Part shown: one piece after another, positions 8,345 to 16,883 of the stretch | How the letters are laid out: every line of letters starts with the position of its first letter | Numbering within the stretch: the stretch's first letter is position 1 | DNA from: an uncultured Candidatus Saccharibacteria bacterium | GTDB taxonomy: Bacteria > Patescibacteriota > Saccharimonadia > Saccharimonadales > Saccharimonadaceae | NCBI GenBank assembly: GCA_946414465.1 | Contig: CAMKOP010000005.1 | Span: 1-64,000 of the forward strand | Direction: 5' to 3' | DNA: 64,000 bases | Notes under the pieces: generated by a model | Seen by the model: the letters and a program-made list of their open reading frames with translations, nothing else | Databases searched by the model: none | Told to the model about the DNA's origin: nothing | Program-made: the position numbers and the translations under genes

Positions 8345-9649
8345 ATGGAAAAAATGAAGCAAGCAGTATCGGAAGAAGACCTAAAGATGGCTTTTGTGGG
8401 TGGTTCTTCTGAGGATGATAAGCCAAAAATAAATAAAAAAGAAAAGGTCGCCAAGACCAAAAATAGAATGCCCAAAGAAGAAAAGTCTCCTTCTGACAAA
8501 AAAATGCTGACGTTTTTGATAATAGGGATTTTCGGATTAGTTGCTGGGATTACGATGATAATAGTGGCTTTGTTATTACCGCGAGCAAAGGAAGATGCAC
8601 TGCAATTTCCTTCACTACCATCCAAAACAACAGAAGCAATCGCTTATAGTCCACTAACTGGTGAGCCATTAACTGACACTAATCTTGCTACGGCGCCGAC
8701 TTTTTGTATCCAAACTCCTAACGGTACCGATGGGGCGCGACCACAGTCTGGCTTAAATGAAGCTGGGGTAGTGTTTGAAGCGATTGCAGAGGCAGGCATT
8801 ACACGATTTGCAGCGATTTACCAAAATCCATCTGCGGCGGTAATTGGCCCGATTCGTTCGCTTCGGATGTATTACCTAGAATGGGATACGCCATTTGATT
8901 GTACGATTGTACACGCTGGTGGAGCTGACGATGCGATCGCGGCATTAAGATCAGGTGGCTACAGAGAGTTAGATGAAAGCTATTCCTATATGTATAGGGG
9001 TACCTATGGTGTGCGTCGCTGGAATAATCTATTCACTACAAGCAATTATTTGAAAAAATATAATGCTGACAAGGGCTGGGATTCATCTGACGTAAAGGGA
9101 TTTGCTAGGATGACTCCTAAGGAATCGGAAGAAAGTCGCGCGCTAGCTTTAGCTAGTGAAAAACTTGATATCACTGCGCCAGCAGAGGGAAATACCTCTA
9201 GCACCACAGTGCCGGTGCCAGAGGTAACGATGCGGTTTGGTGGTATACCTACTTTTAACGCACATTATGTGTACGATGCTGAATTGAATGCTTATCTCCG
9301 CAGTTATGAAAATGGGGCGTCACATGATGTATATCGTTGTAGCGCGGAAGATTTGGGCGAGAGAAACCCAGAGGATGTATGTGAATTGGGTCAATTAGAT
9401 CCATCAGTAGTAATAGCTATCAAGGTAGCTGAGCGCAAGGCTTCTGATAATTATCATGAGTCAATTGACGCGATTGGTTCGGGTGAAGCTTATATCTTCC
9501 AAAATGGTACAGTAATTACTGGGACATGGAGAAAGGATTCTAGGCAGGATCAGATTAAATTTACTGACGACACCGGAAGTGAGATCAAATTAGCACCTGG
9601 ACAAACCTTCGTATCTGCAGTACCAAATTACGGAAGTGTTGAATATTAA
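8345..9649 (+). CDS. DUF3048 (YerB-like) membrane-anchored protein
   Basis: 434 aa with an N-terminal membrane segment (about residues 53-78) and an extracellular DUF3048 domain. Typical DUF3048 strings are present: ARPQSGLNEAGVVFEAIAE, ITRFAAIYQ, VIGPIRSLR and IVHAGGADDA. Members are exported and often lipoproteins; this one uses a transmembrane anchor. Their molecular role is not established. It starts at an ATG preceded by GGAG, with TATAAT upstream, and is followed by a hairpin and tRNA-Glu. Confidence 0.85.
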   Translation: MEKMKQAVSEEDLKMAFVGGSSEDDKPKINKKEKVAKTKNRMPKEEKSPSDKKMLTFLIIGIFGLVAGITMIIVALLLPRAKEDALQFPSLPSKTTEAIAYSPLTGEPLTDTNLATAPTFCIQTPNGTDGARPQSGLNEAGVVFEAIAEAGITRFAAIYQNPSAAVIGPIRSLRMYYLEWDTPFDCTIVHAGGADDAIAALRSGGYRELDESYSYMYRGTYGVRRWNNLFTTSNYLKKYNADKGWDSSDVKGFARMTPKESEESRALALASEKLDITAPAEGNTSSTTVPVPEVTMRFGGIPTFNAHYVYDAELNAYLRSYENGASHDVYRCSAEDLGERNPEDVCELGQLDPSVVIAIKVAERKASDNYHESIDAIGSGEAYIFQNGTVITGTWRKDSRQDQIKFTDDTGSEIKLAPGQTFVSAVPNYGSVEY

Positions 9650-9672
9650 ATATAGTTGTGTTATAATTATGT

Positions 9673-9700
9673 TGCGGACCTAACCCCCCTTGGGTCCGCA
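9673..9700 (+). repeat. C6-loop hairpin upstream of tRNA-Glu
   Basis: TGCGGACC, TAA, loop CCCCCC, TTG, GGTCCGCA: an 11-bp stem with one T-G pair. A second hairpin with the same AACCCCCCTT apex lies at 50478-50513 beside tRNA-Asn. There is no T run, so it is not a standard terminator. Confidence 0.65.
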
Positions 9701-9710
9701 CTTGGTATGT

Positions 9711-9787
9711 GGCTCCTTCGTCTAGTGGTCCAGGACGTCTGGTTCTCATCCAGAAAATCGCGGGTTCGACTCCCGCAGGAGTCACCA
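9711..9787 (+). tRNA. tRNA-Glu (anticodon CTC)
   Basis: Acceptor GGCTCCT pairs with AGGAGTC (one G-U), then A and encoded CCA. The anticodon loop TTCTCAT gives CTC (reads GAG). The D and T arms are normal. Its last 18 nt, including CCA, are repeated exactly at 9852-9869. Confidence 0.93.
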
Positions 9788-9797
9788 AAACAAGAAG

Positions 9798-9830
9798 AAG
9801 AATCCCAAAGGGATTCTTATTTTTGTTTTT
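9798..9830 (+). terminator. Terminator after tRNA-Glu
   Basis: AAGAATCCC with GGGATTCTT followed by a T-rich tract to 9830. Confidence 0.8.
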
Positions 9831-9851
9831 AGACGACGCCTGAGAGAATAT

Positions 9852-9869
9852 CTCCCGCAGGAGTCACCA
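9852..9869 (+). repeat. Second copy of the tRNA-Glu 3' end
   Basis: The 18-nt string CTCCCGCAGGAGTCACCA at 9852-9869 is identical to the tRNA-Glu 3' end at 9770-9787, offset 82 nt. The rest of a tRNA is not present. It resembles an attachment-site half left by an integration or deletion, or a partial duplication. Confidence 0.75.
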
Positions 9870-9920
9870 GAATTGAGAAATGGTGCCTAATACTAATGAC
9901 ATAGTTCAAAAGAAAGCCGC

Positions 9921-12017
9921 CTAGGAACCCGCTAGGCAGCGGAGAGTCATCCCAAGACCTTTATTGAGATTTTCTGTACCGGTGTTTATGCTGGAACTCA
10001 TCAGTGTCAGAAGGCGCGAACCTTCATTGCCTCTCGAAGTAGACGACCAATAACGTCCGACACCACTTCTAAACCATGCTGACGATGCGTCGAGATAGCC
10101 GGAGAAAACGAAATTATTAGGGAATTTACGCCAGTAATAACTCATAGTAATACCAGTGACGGTATTAGTACTGTCGCTGTTGCTTGTTACTGTGCCACCC
10201 ATTTGTGTGTTTAGGTAAGTAAAACCTCCAGATCTGTTACCATTATCGGAGATGTCACCGTAAGGCAAACGCCAGCCTTTAGGACAAATTGAAGTACCTG
10301 CTACATCAGAAGTCGAGTAGTAAGTAAACTGATTGGTGCTAGCCATAGCAGCTGGCCAGTTATAATAATTGCCATAACCATACCATTGGTAGTAAGTAGT
10401 ACTACCTGTACCATTGTAGCTAGCCCTTAAATTGCGGTTAGTGTTATTATTGTTATAACGTGGGATGCGGTAGCCGTTATAATCTCCTGTTACATTAGTT
10501 GCACTATATAATCCTGTCGAAGTAGCATTGGTGGTGCCTTCAAAGTTAGTATTTTCTGAAGTATCTAATCCGATGAATACTCCGCCAAAGCCTTGAGCAA
10601 GTGAAGAGCTTGAGGAGTTCCCTGCATCTAGTCTTAGATTTTCTGTCATCCAACAGTTACCATCAGCTAATCTGGCTACAGTGTAGACATTGCTATCACG
10701 GCTATCAGTTAAGGCAGTCATGTTAGAAAGCGTAGCACTAAGTTCACCAGTAGTACTATTATAACTAACCTGAGTTAAGGAACTACAGCCAGTCCAGTTC
10801 TGTATAGTACCTCTGCTTTCTATCCAAACTGGATAGAGGATGAGGCCGTTTTCTGAGACGTCGGCATCACCAGTGCCGTCTGTGGCTAGGGTGATAGTCT
10901 CATTAGGACCATAGATGGTTGAAGAAGAAGTAGCATTAAAGTCAGTACTCCAACCTGCGAAGCCATAACCCTCTCTAGAGTAGTTAGGAGCGATTAAAGT
11001 AGCTTCTGTGGCACTAGTACCAACGTTTGTTTTACCGGCATTAGAAGAACCAGTGACAGCACCTAGGCTTCTCATAGAACCTTCTATCTCTCCGCTATTT
11101 GGTGCATAGCAGATATAGCCAGCGGCACAGGCATTTTCATCTAATGGTCCAATATCCCATTGAGCATAGAGAGTGATAGAATTCCCTACCGTGGTTAAGT
11201 CAGTAACGGAAGCTTCATCAGCATAGGATGTACCAGTACCATCTTGAGCTGTGTTCCATTCTTTGAAGGCATAGCCTGATGGAGCAGTGAAAGTATTAGG
11301 ATTAAGATTAGTGGCTACTCCTTCGTAGATAGATTGGGGGCTCATAGTACCAGTGCCAGATATAGTAGTGTTATTAGCAGTACTAGTGGGATTAAAGTTA
11401 ACGGTATACTTAGTACAGTTATCAGCAATAGTAGCAGTATAGACCAAAGTGCCATCATTGTTAGAATTATTAGTGTCAGGGATCATTTTATAGGTGCCTT
11501 TAGCCATAGTAGGTGATACCGATACACCATAGTAGATATTAAAACTATCATTAATATCAGAAGAGGCTGGAGTAGTAAGAGGAGTCTTAACTGTAGCTGG
11601 ACTAGCTAGAGTAGGCACAGGTGAAAAAACACTAGTGCTGGCAGGAGTAGTACTACCATTGTAATAGTATCCCCACATATTAGTAGTAGCATTCAGAGCG
11701 CTGGTACCATCTGTAGGTAAAAAGTAAGTTCCTGCTGTATTATTGGAACTATTACCATTAAGATAGAGATTGTTATCATTAACTGAAGTAGAGAGAGTGA
11801 GATTATAGCCATAACGACAATTAGTAGTTACATTAATACTATCTGCGCTAATAGTAGAACCTGTGTCAGCTGTTACATTGATATTCTGAGAACCTGAGGA
11901 AGTGAGAGTGAGGGTGTAAGATGAGGCATAAGAATCAGAAAAAACAAAAAGCCCTAGCAGTATAGCTAGTGCTGCTCCAAGAGTTGTTAAGCGTCGACAG
12001 TGTTTTTTCTCATGCAT
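9921..12017 (-). CDS. Secreted FISUMP-domain surface protein with InlB-type repeats
   Basis: 698 aa. A signal peptide ends near SDSYAS. After an Asn/Thr-rich beta domain there are InlB/Flg_new-type repeats: YAFKEWNTAQDGTGTSY with ITLYAQW (residues ~250-285) and YGFAGWSTDFNATSSST with LILYPVW (~345-395). The C-terminal 280 residues carry the FISUMP (Fibrobacter succinogenes major paralogous domain) hallmarks VARLADGNCWMTENLRLD, CPKGWRLP and RYWSSTSR. Both domain types are known from exported adhesin-like proteins. It probably sits on the cell surface and contacts the host cell or environment; the ligand is unknown. A weak terminator overlaps the stop codon. Confidence 0.85.
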   Translation of the reverse strand: MHEKKHCRRLTTLGAALAILLGLFVFSDSYASSYTLTLTSSGSQNINVTADTGSTISADSINVTTNCRYGYNLTLSTSVNDNNLYLNGNSSNNTAGTYFLPTDGTSALNATTNMWGYYYNGSTTPASTSVFSPVPTLASPATVKTPLTTPASSDINDSFNIYYGVSVSPTMAKGTYKMIPDTNNSNNDGTLVYTATIADNCTKYTVNFNPTSTANNTTISGTGTMSPQSIYEGVATNLNPNTFTAPSGYAFKEWNTAQDGTGTSYADEASVTDLTTVGNSITLYAQWDIGPLDENACAAGYICYAPNSGEIEGSMRSLGAVTGSSNAGKTNVGTSATEATLIAPNYSREGYGFAGWSTDFNATSSSTIYGPNETITLATDGTGDADVSENGLILYPVWIESRGTIQNWTGCSSLTQVSYNSTTGELSATLSNMTALTDSRDSNVYTVARLADGNCWMTENLRLDAGNSSSSSLAQGFGGVFIGLDTSENTNFEGTTNATSTGLYSATNVTGDYNGYRIPRYNNNNTNRNLRASYNGTGSTTYYQWYGYGNYYNWPAAMASTNQFTYYSTSDVAGTSICPKGWRLPYGDISDNGNRSGGFTYLNTQMGGTVTSNSDSTNTVTGITMSYYWRKFPNNFVFSGYLDASSAWFRSGVGRYWSSTSRGNEGSRLLTLMSSSINTGTENLNKGLGMTLRCLAGS

Positions 12018-12115
12018 ATCTTACTTTTAAGTTTTACCATAATAATTATACCACACTTTATCATGATATCACAATTGTGAGCGTTAAATCTACAAGATTT
12101 GGTATAATACTTAGT

Positions 12116-13531
12116 ATGAAGAGAATGCCAATCGTAGCTTTAGTAGGTCAGACAAATGCCGGAAAATCGAGCATTTTAAATCGGCTGGCGCGGAAAAATA
12201 TTGCGATTGTGGCGCGCGAAGAGGGAACTACACGCGATAATGTGATAGCAACGATTGATGATGCTTTTATTTTAATTGATACGGCGGGGCTCAAAAATCC
12301 TACCGATGACTTTGAAGCATCAATCCAGGATCAGATTACTGACGCAATTGAAACAGCTGACGTGATACTGGTAACTCTTGATTCGACGAAATATTTTGAT
12401 CATAAGGACGCTAAAATCGCGAAAGATGCACTGAGATCCGGTAAAGAAGTATTCTTAGTATTGAATAAATGTGATCTAAAAGAATCTTTACCAATTGAGG
12501 AGTTCAGAGCGTTAGGTATTGCACCGGAAAAAATTCTTTACGTTTCTGCAACTACTGGACAAGGTATAGCCGATCTGAAGAAGAGTTTGGAATCGGTCCT
12601 CTTTCGGGACGGGGTCGCTCCGGCCCGTCGTCACGGGCGGAGCGCCCCTTATACCTCGGTCGTAACCTCCGGAAACCCTCAAGAGGACAATTCTCAAACT
12701 CTTCTTAAAATTGCTCTGATTGGTAGACCAAATGTTGGTAAATCGTCGCTGTTTAATGCGCTTGGCAAGAAGCAGCAGGCGATTGTGAGCTCTAAACAGG
12801 GAACGACGCGGGACGTGAACAGGGTACAAATTAAATACAAGGGACGAGAACTAGAAATCCTTGACACGGCGGGACTTAGAAAACCAGGTAAACGCGAAGT
12901 GGGGATTGAAAAATTTTCAGCCATCCGAACGCTCGCGGCTATCGAGGAAGCAGACATTTGCTGTTTATTAATAGATTCAACTGAACCGCATTCCAAATTA
13001 GACCAATCGCTGGCTGGGCAAATTGTAGAAGCTGGCAAGGGAATAATCATGATTGTGACTAAATCAGATTTATTGGAAAACGCAGAGCCGACTAATTATT
13101 TTGGTGAAGAAAATGTAGCAAATCGCACGGCGGCAGATTTCTTATTAGATGCCTTAGAAAAAGACTATAATTTCTTACCGTATGCGCCAGTATTGTTGAC
13201 TAGTGCAACAACTGGGCATAATGTTACGCAATTATTTGAACTAGCTTTGCAAATTGACGAGGCCCGCCATACAGAAATAAAGACGTCTGAACTAAACAGA
13301 ATTCTGAATGACACAATTGTGGCACACCCACCAGCGGGGCTGAAAAACACGCGTCCGAAACCGAAATATATCGTCCAAACTGATACCTGTCCACCTTGGT
13401 TTGTGGTGCATGGGCACGATTTGGGACTTTTGCACTGGTCGTGGAAGCGATTTTTGGAAAGAAAAATCCGCGAAAAGTATCCGTTTGTCGGTACGCCGAT
13501 AATGTTTTCATATAGAAACGACAAAAACTAG
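12116..13531 (+). CDS. der: Ribosome-assembly GTPase Der (EngA)
   Basis: Double-GTPase needed for 50S subunit maturation; 471 aa from the ATG at 12116. G1 of domain 1 is GQTNAGKSS with DTAGL and NKCD; G1 of domain 2 is GRPNVGKSS with DTAGL and TKSD. The C-terminal KH-like domain ends PFVGTPIMFSYR. The start was chosen because TATAAT at 12103-12108 is 7 nt upstream; the longer in-frame ORF would run back over the promoter and the neighbouring divergent gene. The linker between the two G domains (about residues 155-197) is encoded by a 125-bp palindrome of raised GC, which looks inserted. Confidence 0.95.
   Translation: MKRMPIVALVGQTNAGKSSILNRLARKNIAIVAREEGTTRDNVIATIDDAFILIDTAGLKNPTDDFEASIQDQITDAIETADVILVTLDSTKYFDHKDAKIAKDALRSGKEVFLVLNKCDLKESLPIEEFRALGIAPEKILYVSATTGQGIADLKKSLESVLFRDGVAPARRHGRSAPYTSVVTSGNPQEDNSQTLLKIALIGRPNVGKSSLFNALGKKQQAIVSSKQGTTRDVNRVQIKYKGRELEILDTAGLRKPGKREVGIEKFSAIRTLAAIEEADICCLLIDSTEPHSKLDQSLAGQIVEAGKGIIMIVTKSDLLENAEPTNYFGEENVANRTAADFLLDALEKDYNFLPYAPVLLTSATTGHNVTQLFELALQIDEARHTEIKTSELNRILNDTIVAHPPAGLKNTRPKPKYIVQTDTCPPWFVVHGHDLGLLHWSWKRFLERKIREKYPFVGTPIMFSYRNDKN
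12580..12704. repeat. 125-bp palindromic element inside der
   Basis: Nested inverted repeats: GAAGAGTTTG (12580-12589) with CAAACTCTTC (12695-12704), GAAT with ATTC, GTCCTCTT (12596-12603) with AAGAGGAC (12681-12688), and a GC-rich inner hairpin CGCTCC/GGAGCG plus GCCCG/CGGGC. The frame stays open and encodes the linker between the G domains. It differs in sequence from the five-copy element elsewhere in the window. Confidence 0.75.
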
Positions 13532-13558
13532 TTTTTGTGATAAACTATATACAGGTGG

Positions 13559-13581
13559 GAGTATATAATTACTCTTTTTTT
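13559..13581 (+). terminator. Terminator of der
   Basis: GAGTA with TACTC (6-nt loop) followed by seven T. Confidence 0.6.
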
Positions 13582-13620
13582 AAACTAGTACTTTAGGCAC
13601 TTTAAAAAGGAGGGGATAGC

Positions 13621-15279
13621 ATGTCAAACAATCGACCTATTTTCGTACTTGATACGAACGTGATCATAGATTATGTCGATGTAATTCCTGGCGAAGATGG
13701 CAAGCCCCCAGTGGAGCCGACGATTGATTTGTCGAATGCGCATATCGTGATACCGTCAGTCGTGATACGGGAACTCTCAAACTTTAAAAATGAGAAAAAC
13801 TATCGTGGCAAGGCGGCCAGAACAGCGCTGAAACGACTGAGAAAGTTGACCGAGCACAACCATTACACCATGAAGGAATCTTACTTACTGGACGCAGCAA
13901 TTGAGCCGATTAGTTGTTTTGAGGAGGATGCCGACGTTAGCATAGAAGTGCTGAAGGAAGCGTTTTTTTCTGAACAGTTGATTTCGATTTTGCCAGTGCA
14001 CAAGAATTTCCGCAAGTGTTTACCGTTTCATCCGTCGGATAGCGACATGGATGGGCAAATTATCCTCACTGCTCTCACAGTAGGGATGTTGCAACATGGT
14101 TTGCCAATCGATGGCACAGCGGACCCAGAGGTTACTTGGAGTACACATTTCGATGATGTGATACTAGTAACCAATGATAATGGTTTGGCGGATCGGGCAT
14201 ATGAGCGCGGGATTAAGACCGAACGTTATGGTTATAAATATCCAGCGCCGTACACTGGCAGAAGGGATGTAATTGTACCAAAAGAAGTTTTTTATGAGTT
14301 TTATAACACTGGGGAGCTTCAATTAGATTTTTGGACAGAATACATGCCGGATGAACCGGAACTAATCGCCAATGAATTTATCGTAATGCAACTTGCAGAC
14401 GAATCGGAATACCCAAGGGATTTCGACACATCTAACAACCCGTATTTTTGCAACATTGGGCGTTATGAAATGCGCGAAGAAGCCATCGTTCCATTGAGAC
14501 ATATCAGGGATTTCCCGGTAGGACTGAAGAACGCTGGTCAAGCGATTTATGCGGAGGCTTTGATGGATCCAAATATCTCGGCAGTAGTTTGTACTGGGCC
14601 AGCAGGCTCTGGTAAGACTTATATGGCGACGGTATATGGATATCAAGCGTGCAAAAATGGTGAATTTATCGGTGTGACGGTGGTACCATGCGATTCCAGA
14701 AGTAAGCTAGGTGCTCTGCCTGGTGATTTGGATGAAAAAATGGATCCGGATGTCCAGCCACTCAAAAACGCTCTGAGAAATTACCTTCTGAACGAAGACT
14801 CAAAGCTAAAAAGGGAGCTAACCAACTTGAGGAAATTCGGTACAGGGGCAGAAGGTAAGAAAAAAGCAAAATCTCAAGGATGCTGTGACGAGGAGGCAGA
14901 CAGAAGGTCTATCAAGGCTAAACTCACCGACCGAGTGGATTTGATTTGGGATAATTGGTTTTCCAATATTCCGATTGAACACGCGAGGGGACGCGATTTT
15001 AGCTATGAACTGGCTATCTATGATGAATTTCAGGACCAGAATATCTCTCAGGCGGATACTCTTATCAAACGCCTGGGGACGGACGGCAAGATTATTATCA
15101 CAGGTGATTTAGGGCAGATTCATGCTCCGTATATCGACCCGTCTAGTAGTGGACTAGCCTATGCATCAAGAATGCTGATGAATAGTCCGCTGGTAGCACA
15201 GGTTTGTTTCACCGAAGACGAAGTAATCCGTCATCCGTTGGTCAGAATGGTTGCAGAAAGACAAAAGTTAAAGAGATAA
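13621..15279 (+). CDS. PIN-PhoH fusion ATPase/ribonuclease (PhoH2/YlaK type)
   Basis: 552 aa. The N-terminal PIN nuclease domain (1-~170) shows FVLDTNVIIDY, VIPSVVIRELSNFK, a conserved DSDMDGQIILTA and VTNDNGLADRA, supplying the acidic metal-binding residues. The C-terminal PhoH helicase-like domain (~300-552) has Walker A GPAGSGKT, the IYDEFQD Walker B and ITGDLGQI. Such fusions couple RNA unwinding to cleavage. A strongly charged insert with CC (near residue 420) interrupts the PhoH domain. AAGGAGG precedes the ATG. The gene is bracketed by a 12-bp inverted repeat (13553-13564 and 15286-15297) and ends at a strong terminator. Confidence 0.9.
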   Translation: MSNNRPIFVLDTNVIIDYVDVIPGEDGKPPVEPTIDLSNAHIVIPSVVIRELSNFKNEKNYRGKAARTALKRLRKLTEHNHYTMKESYLLDAAIEPISCFEEDADVSIEVLKEAFFSEQLISILPVHKNFRKCLPFHPSDSDMDGQIILTALTVGMLQHGLPIDGTADPEVTWSTHFDDVILVTNDNGLADRAYERGIKTERYGYKYPAPYTGRRDVIVPKEVFYEFYNTGELQLDFWTEYMPDEPELIANEFIVMQLADESEYPRDFDTSNNPYFCNIGRYEMREEAIVPLRHIRDFPVGLKNAGQAIYAEALMDPNISAVVCTGPAGSGKTYMATVYGYQACKNGEFIGVTVVPCDSRSKLGALPGDLDEKMDPDVQPLKNALRNYLLNEDSKLKRELTNLRKFGTGAEGKKKAKSQGCCDEEADRRSIKAKLTDRVDLIWDNWFSNIPIEHARGRDFSYELAIYDEFQDQNISQADTLIKRLGTDGKIIITGDLGQIHAPYIDPSSSGLAYASRMLMNSPLVAQVCFTEDEVIRHPLVRMVAERQKLKR

Positions 15280-15303
15280 AATAAAATACTCCCACCTATT
15301 TAC

Positions 15304-15327
15304 AGCCCCACGCTCTGTGGGGCTTTT
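15304..15327 (+). terminator. Terminator of the phoH-like gene
   Basis: AGCCCCAC with GTGGGGCT, loop GCTCT, followed by T residues. Confidence 0.8.
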
Positions 15328-15345
15328 CCATGATATAATGTTGTT

Positions 15346-15858
15346 ATGAAATTAGTTGTTGGGTTAGGTAATCCTGAGAGTCGATATAATTTTACGCGAC
15401 ATAATACAGGGTTTTTGGTGTTGGATTATTATTTTAAGGTGAAGGAGTTGAAATGGAGTGATAAACCACGTCTAGGTGCCTTGTGGGGACGATCTGATGA
15501 TGTGATTTTTATCAAGCCGCAAGAATATTACAATGAATCAGGGCGAGCAGTAGCTGCATACATGAAATATTATAAAATCACCGCTTCTGATATTTTGGTG
15601 GTTTGCGATGATTTTAACTTGGAATTTGGTAAAGTGAGATACCGTGCCGCGGGCTCTGCGGGAGGAAATAATGGATTGAAATCTATCATTGCTTCTATTG
15701 GCACGGATGAATTCCCGCGAATTCGGATAGGGACCGGAAATGACGTATTGCGTGCAAAACTTGGCGATGTAGATTTTGTATTGTCAAAATTTACAGTAGA
15801 GGAAAAGAATCGATTACCGGAGATAATGGAAGAAGCGGTAACTAGAATTATATCTTAA
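15346..15858 (+). CDS. pth: Peptidyl-tRNA hydrolase
   Basis: Releases tRNA from peptidyl-tRNA that has dropped off the ribosome. The family motifs are GLGNPESRYNFTRHNTGF (residues 6-23, with the conserved Asn and catalytic His), KPQEYYNESG, VCDDFNLEFGKVR and GSAGGNNGLKSI. At 170 aa it is a little shorter than the usual ~190. TATAAT at 15334-15339 lies exactly 6 nt before the ATG, indicating a leaderless mRNA. Its 3' end is convergent with dprA. Confidence 0.95.
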   Translation: MKLVVGLGNPESRYNFTRHNTGFLVLDYYFKVKELKWSDKPRLGALWGRSDDVIFIKPQEYYNESGRAVAAYMKYYKITASDILVVCDDFNLEFGKVRYRAAGSAGGNNGLKSIIASIGTDEFPRIRIGTGNDVLRAKLGDVDFVLSKFTVEEKNRLPEIMEEAVTRIIS

Positions 15859-15870
15859 AAGTCATCATCT

Positions 15871-16854
15871 TCATATTAGCCCCCAGTGATTCATGCCGAG
15901 GGGGCGGATACGGGATTTAATTTCGAGGAGGGTGGTGGTTTGGTTAAAGACTTCGGGCGGAAGTTTGGTAGCTTGCATGATTTCTTCGCCGGAGCTTAGT
16001 CCGCTGGCGATGGCCTGGAGGATGAGGGTTTCGACATCGGTGTCACCGATGAGATTTTTGGCTTTCAGCTTTTTGTGTTTTTGAGTGAATTCTTTAGGGA
16101 ATAAAACCTGCAAAATGTCATCTGGACAGGTGTAGGGAGTCGCACCTTGTTTGATGAGCTTGTTGCAACCTTGAGAATATGGATTAGTAATATTGCCTGG
16201 AACAGCAAAAACTTCTTTGCCTTGTTCCAAAGCATGAGTAGCGGTGTTGAGCGAGCCGGATTTTTCGGCAGCTTCGACTACGACTACGGCATCAGATAAA
16301 CCAGAGATTAGACGATTACGATATAAGAAAGAGGTTTTAGGATCTTGAGTGCGATTGCCCACATCATCATAATACTCGCCAGGAGCGAGCGGGGAACTGT
16401 AATATTCTTTGGTCCTGGGGGCGTATTCGGAAATAATCGCGCCGTTTTGTTCAATGATTTGTTTGGCGAGAGTTTTATGATTAACCGGATAGATGCGATT
16501 AATAGGGGTGCCAAGAACAGCAATAGTCTTACCACCGGCAGCGAGACATCCTTTGTGGGCAATAGAATCGATACCATAGGCGAGACCCGAAACAACAATG
16601 ACGTGATGCTTGGCGAGTTCATAGGCTAGCCGATAAGCGACATCCTCGCCATAACGAGTGTTGTGTCTCGAACCGACAATGGCGACAGTTTTGGGTCGAG
16701 ATTTTCCATTTTTTGACATATTTTGTGGCAATTTACCACGAAAATACAATGTTTTAGGCGTAAGCGCAATAGTATCTAACACCTCTGTAAAATCATGCTC
16801 TAGGGGTGAGATTTGATTGATTTTTTCAAAAAAGTTGGTAAAAAGTGTTGACAT
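15871..16854 (-). CDS. dprA: DNA-processing protein A
   Basis: Loads RecA on incoming single-stranded DNA during natural transformation. 327 aa from the ATG at 16854, chosen for the GGAG ribosome site; a longer ORF to 16914 lacks one. The Rossmann-like domain has VAIVGSRHNTRYGEDVAYRL, VVSGLAYGIDSIAHKG, TIAVLGTPINRIYP, NRLISGLSDAVVVVEA and EVFAVPGNITNPYSQG. A C-terminal winged-helix-like region follows (EEIMQATKLPPEVFNQ). Its presence suggests transformation competence, a trait reported for Saccharibacteria. A perfect + strand promoter overlaps the start region. Confidence 0.93.
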   Translation of the reverse strand: MSTLFTNFFEKINQISPLEHDFTEVLDTIALTPKTLYFRGKLPQNMSKNGKSRPKTVAIVGSRHNTRYGEDVAYRLAYELAKHHVIVVSGLAYGIDSIAHKGCLAAGGKTIAVLGTPINRIYPVNHKTLAKQIIEQNGAIISEYAPRTKEYYSSPLAPGEYYDDVGNRTQDPKTSFLYRNRLISGLSDAVVVVEAAEKSGSLNTATHALEQGKEVFAVPGNITNPYSQGCNKLIKQGATPYTCPDDILQVLFPKEFTQKHKKLKAKNLIGDTDVETLILQAIASGLSSGEEIMQATKLPPEVFNQTTTLLEIKSRIRPLGMNHWGLI

Positions 16855-16876
16855 ATTTTTACTCCTGTGATATAAT
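16848..16876 (+). promoter_or_regulatory. Consensus promoter reading away from dprA
   Basis: TTGACA (16848-16853), 17 bp, TATAAT (16871-16876): a perfect sigma70-type match on the + strand, pointing into the gene-free stretch 16884-17193. The -35 box lies inside the first codons of dprA. Confidence 0.8.
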
Positions 16877-16883
16877 TTAAGCA

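Noticed and set aside
12074..12115. Longer N-terminus of Der from 11969
   Set aside because: The extension has no homology, lacks a ribosome site and would be read through the -10 box of the gene's own promoter.
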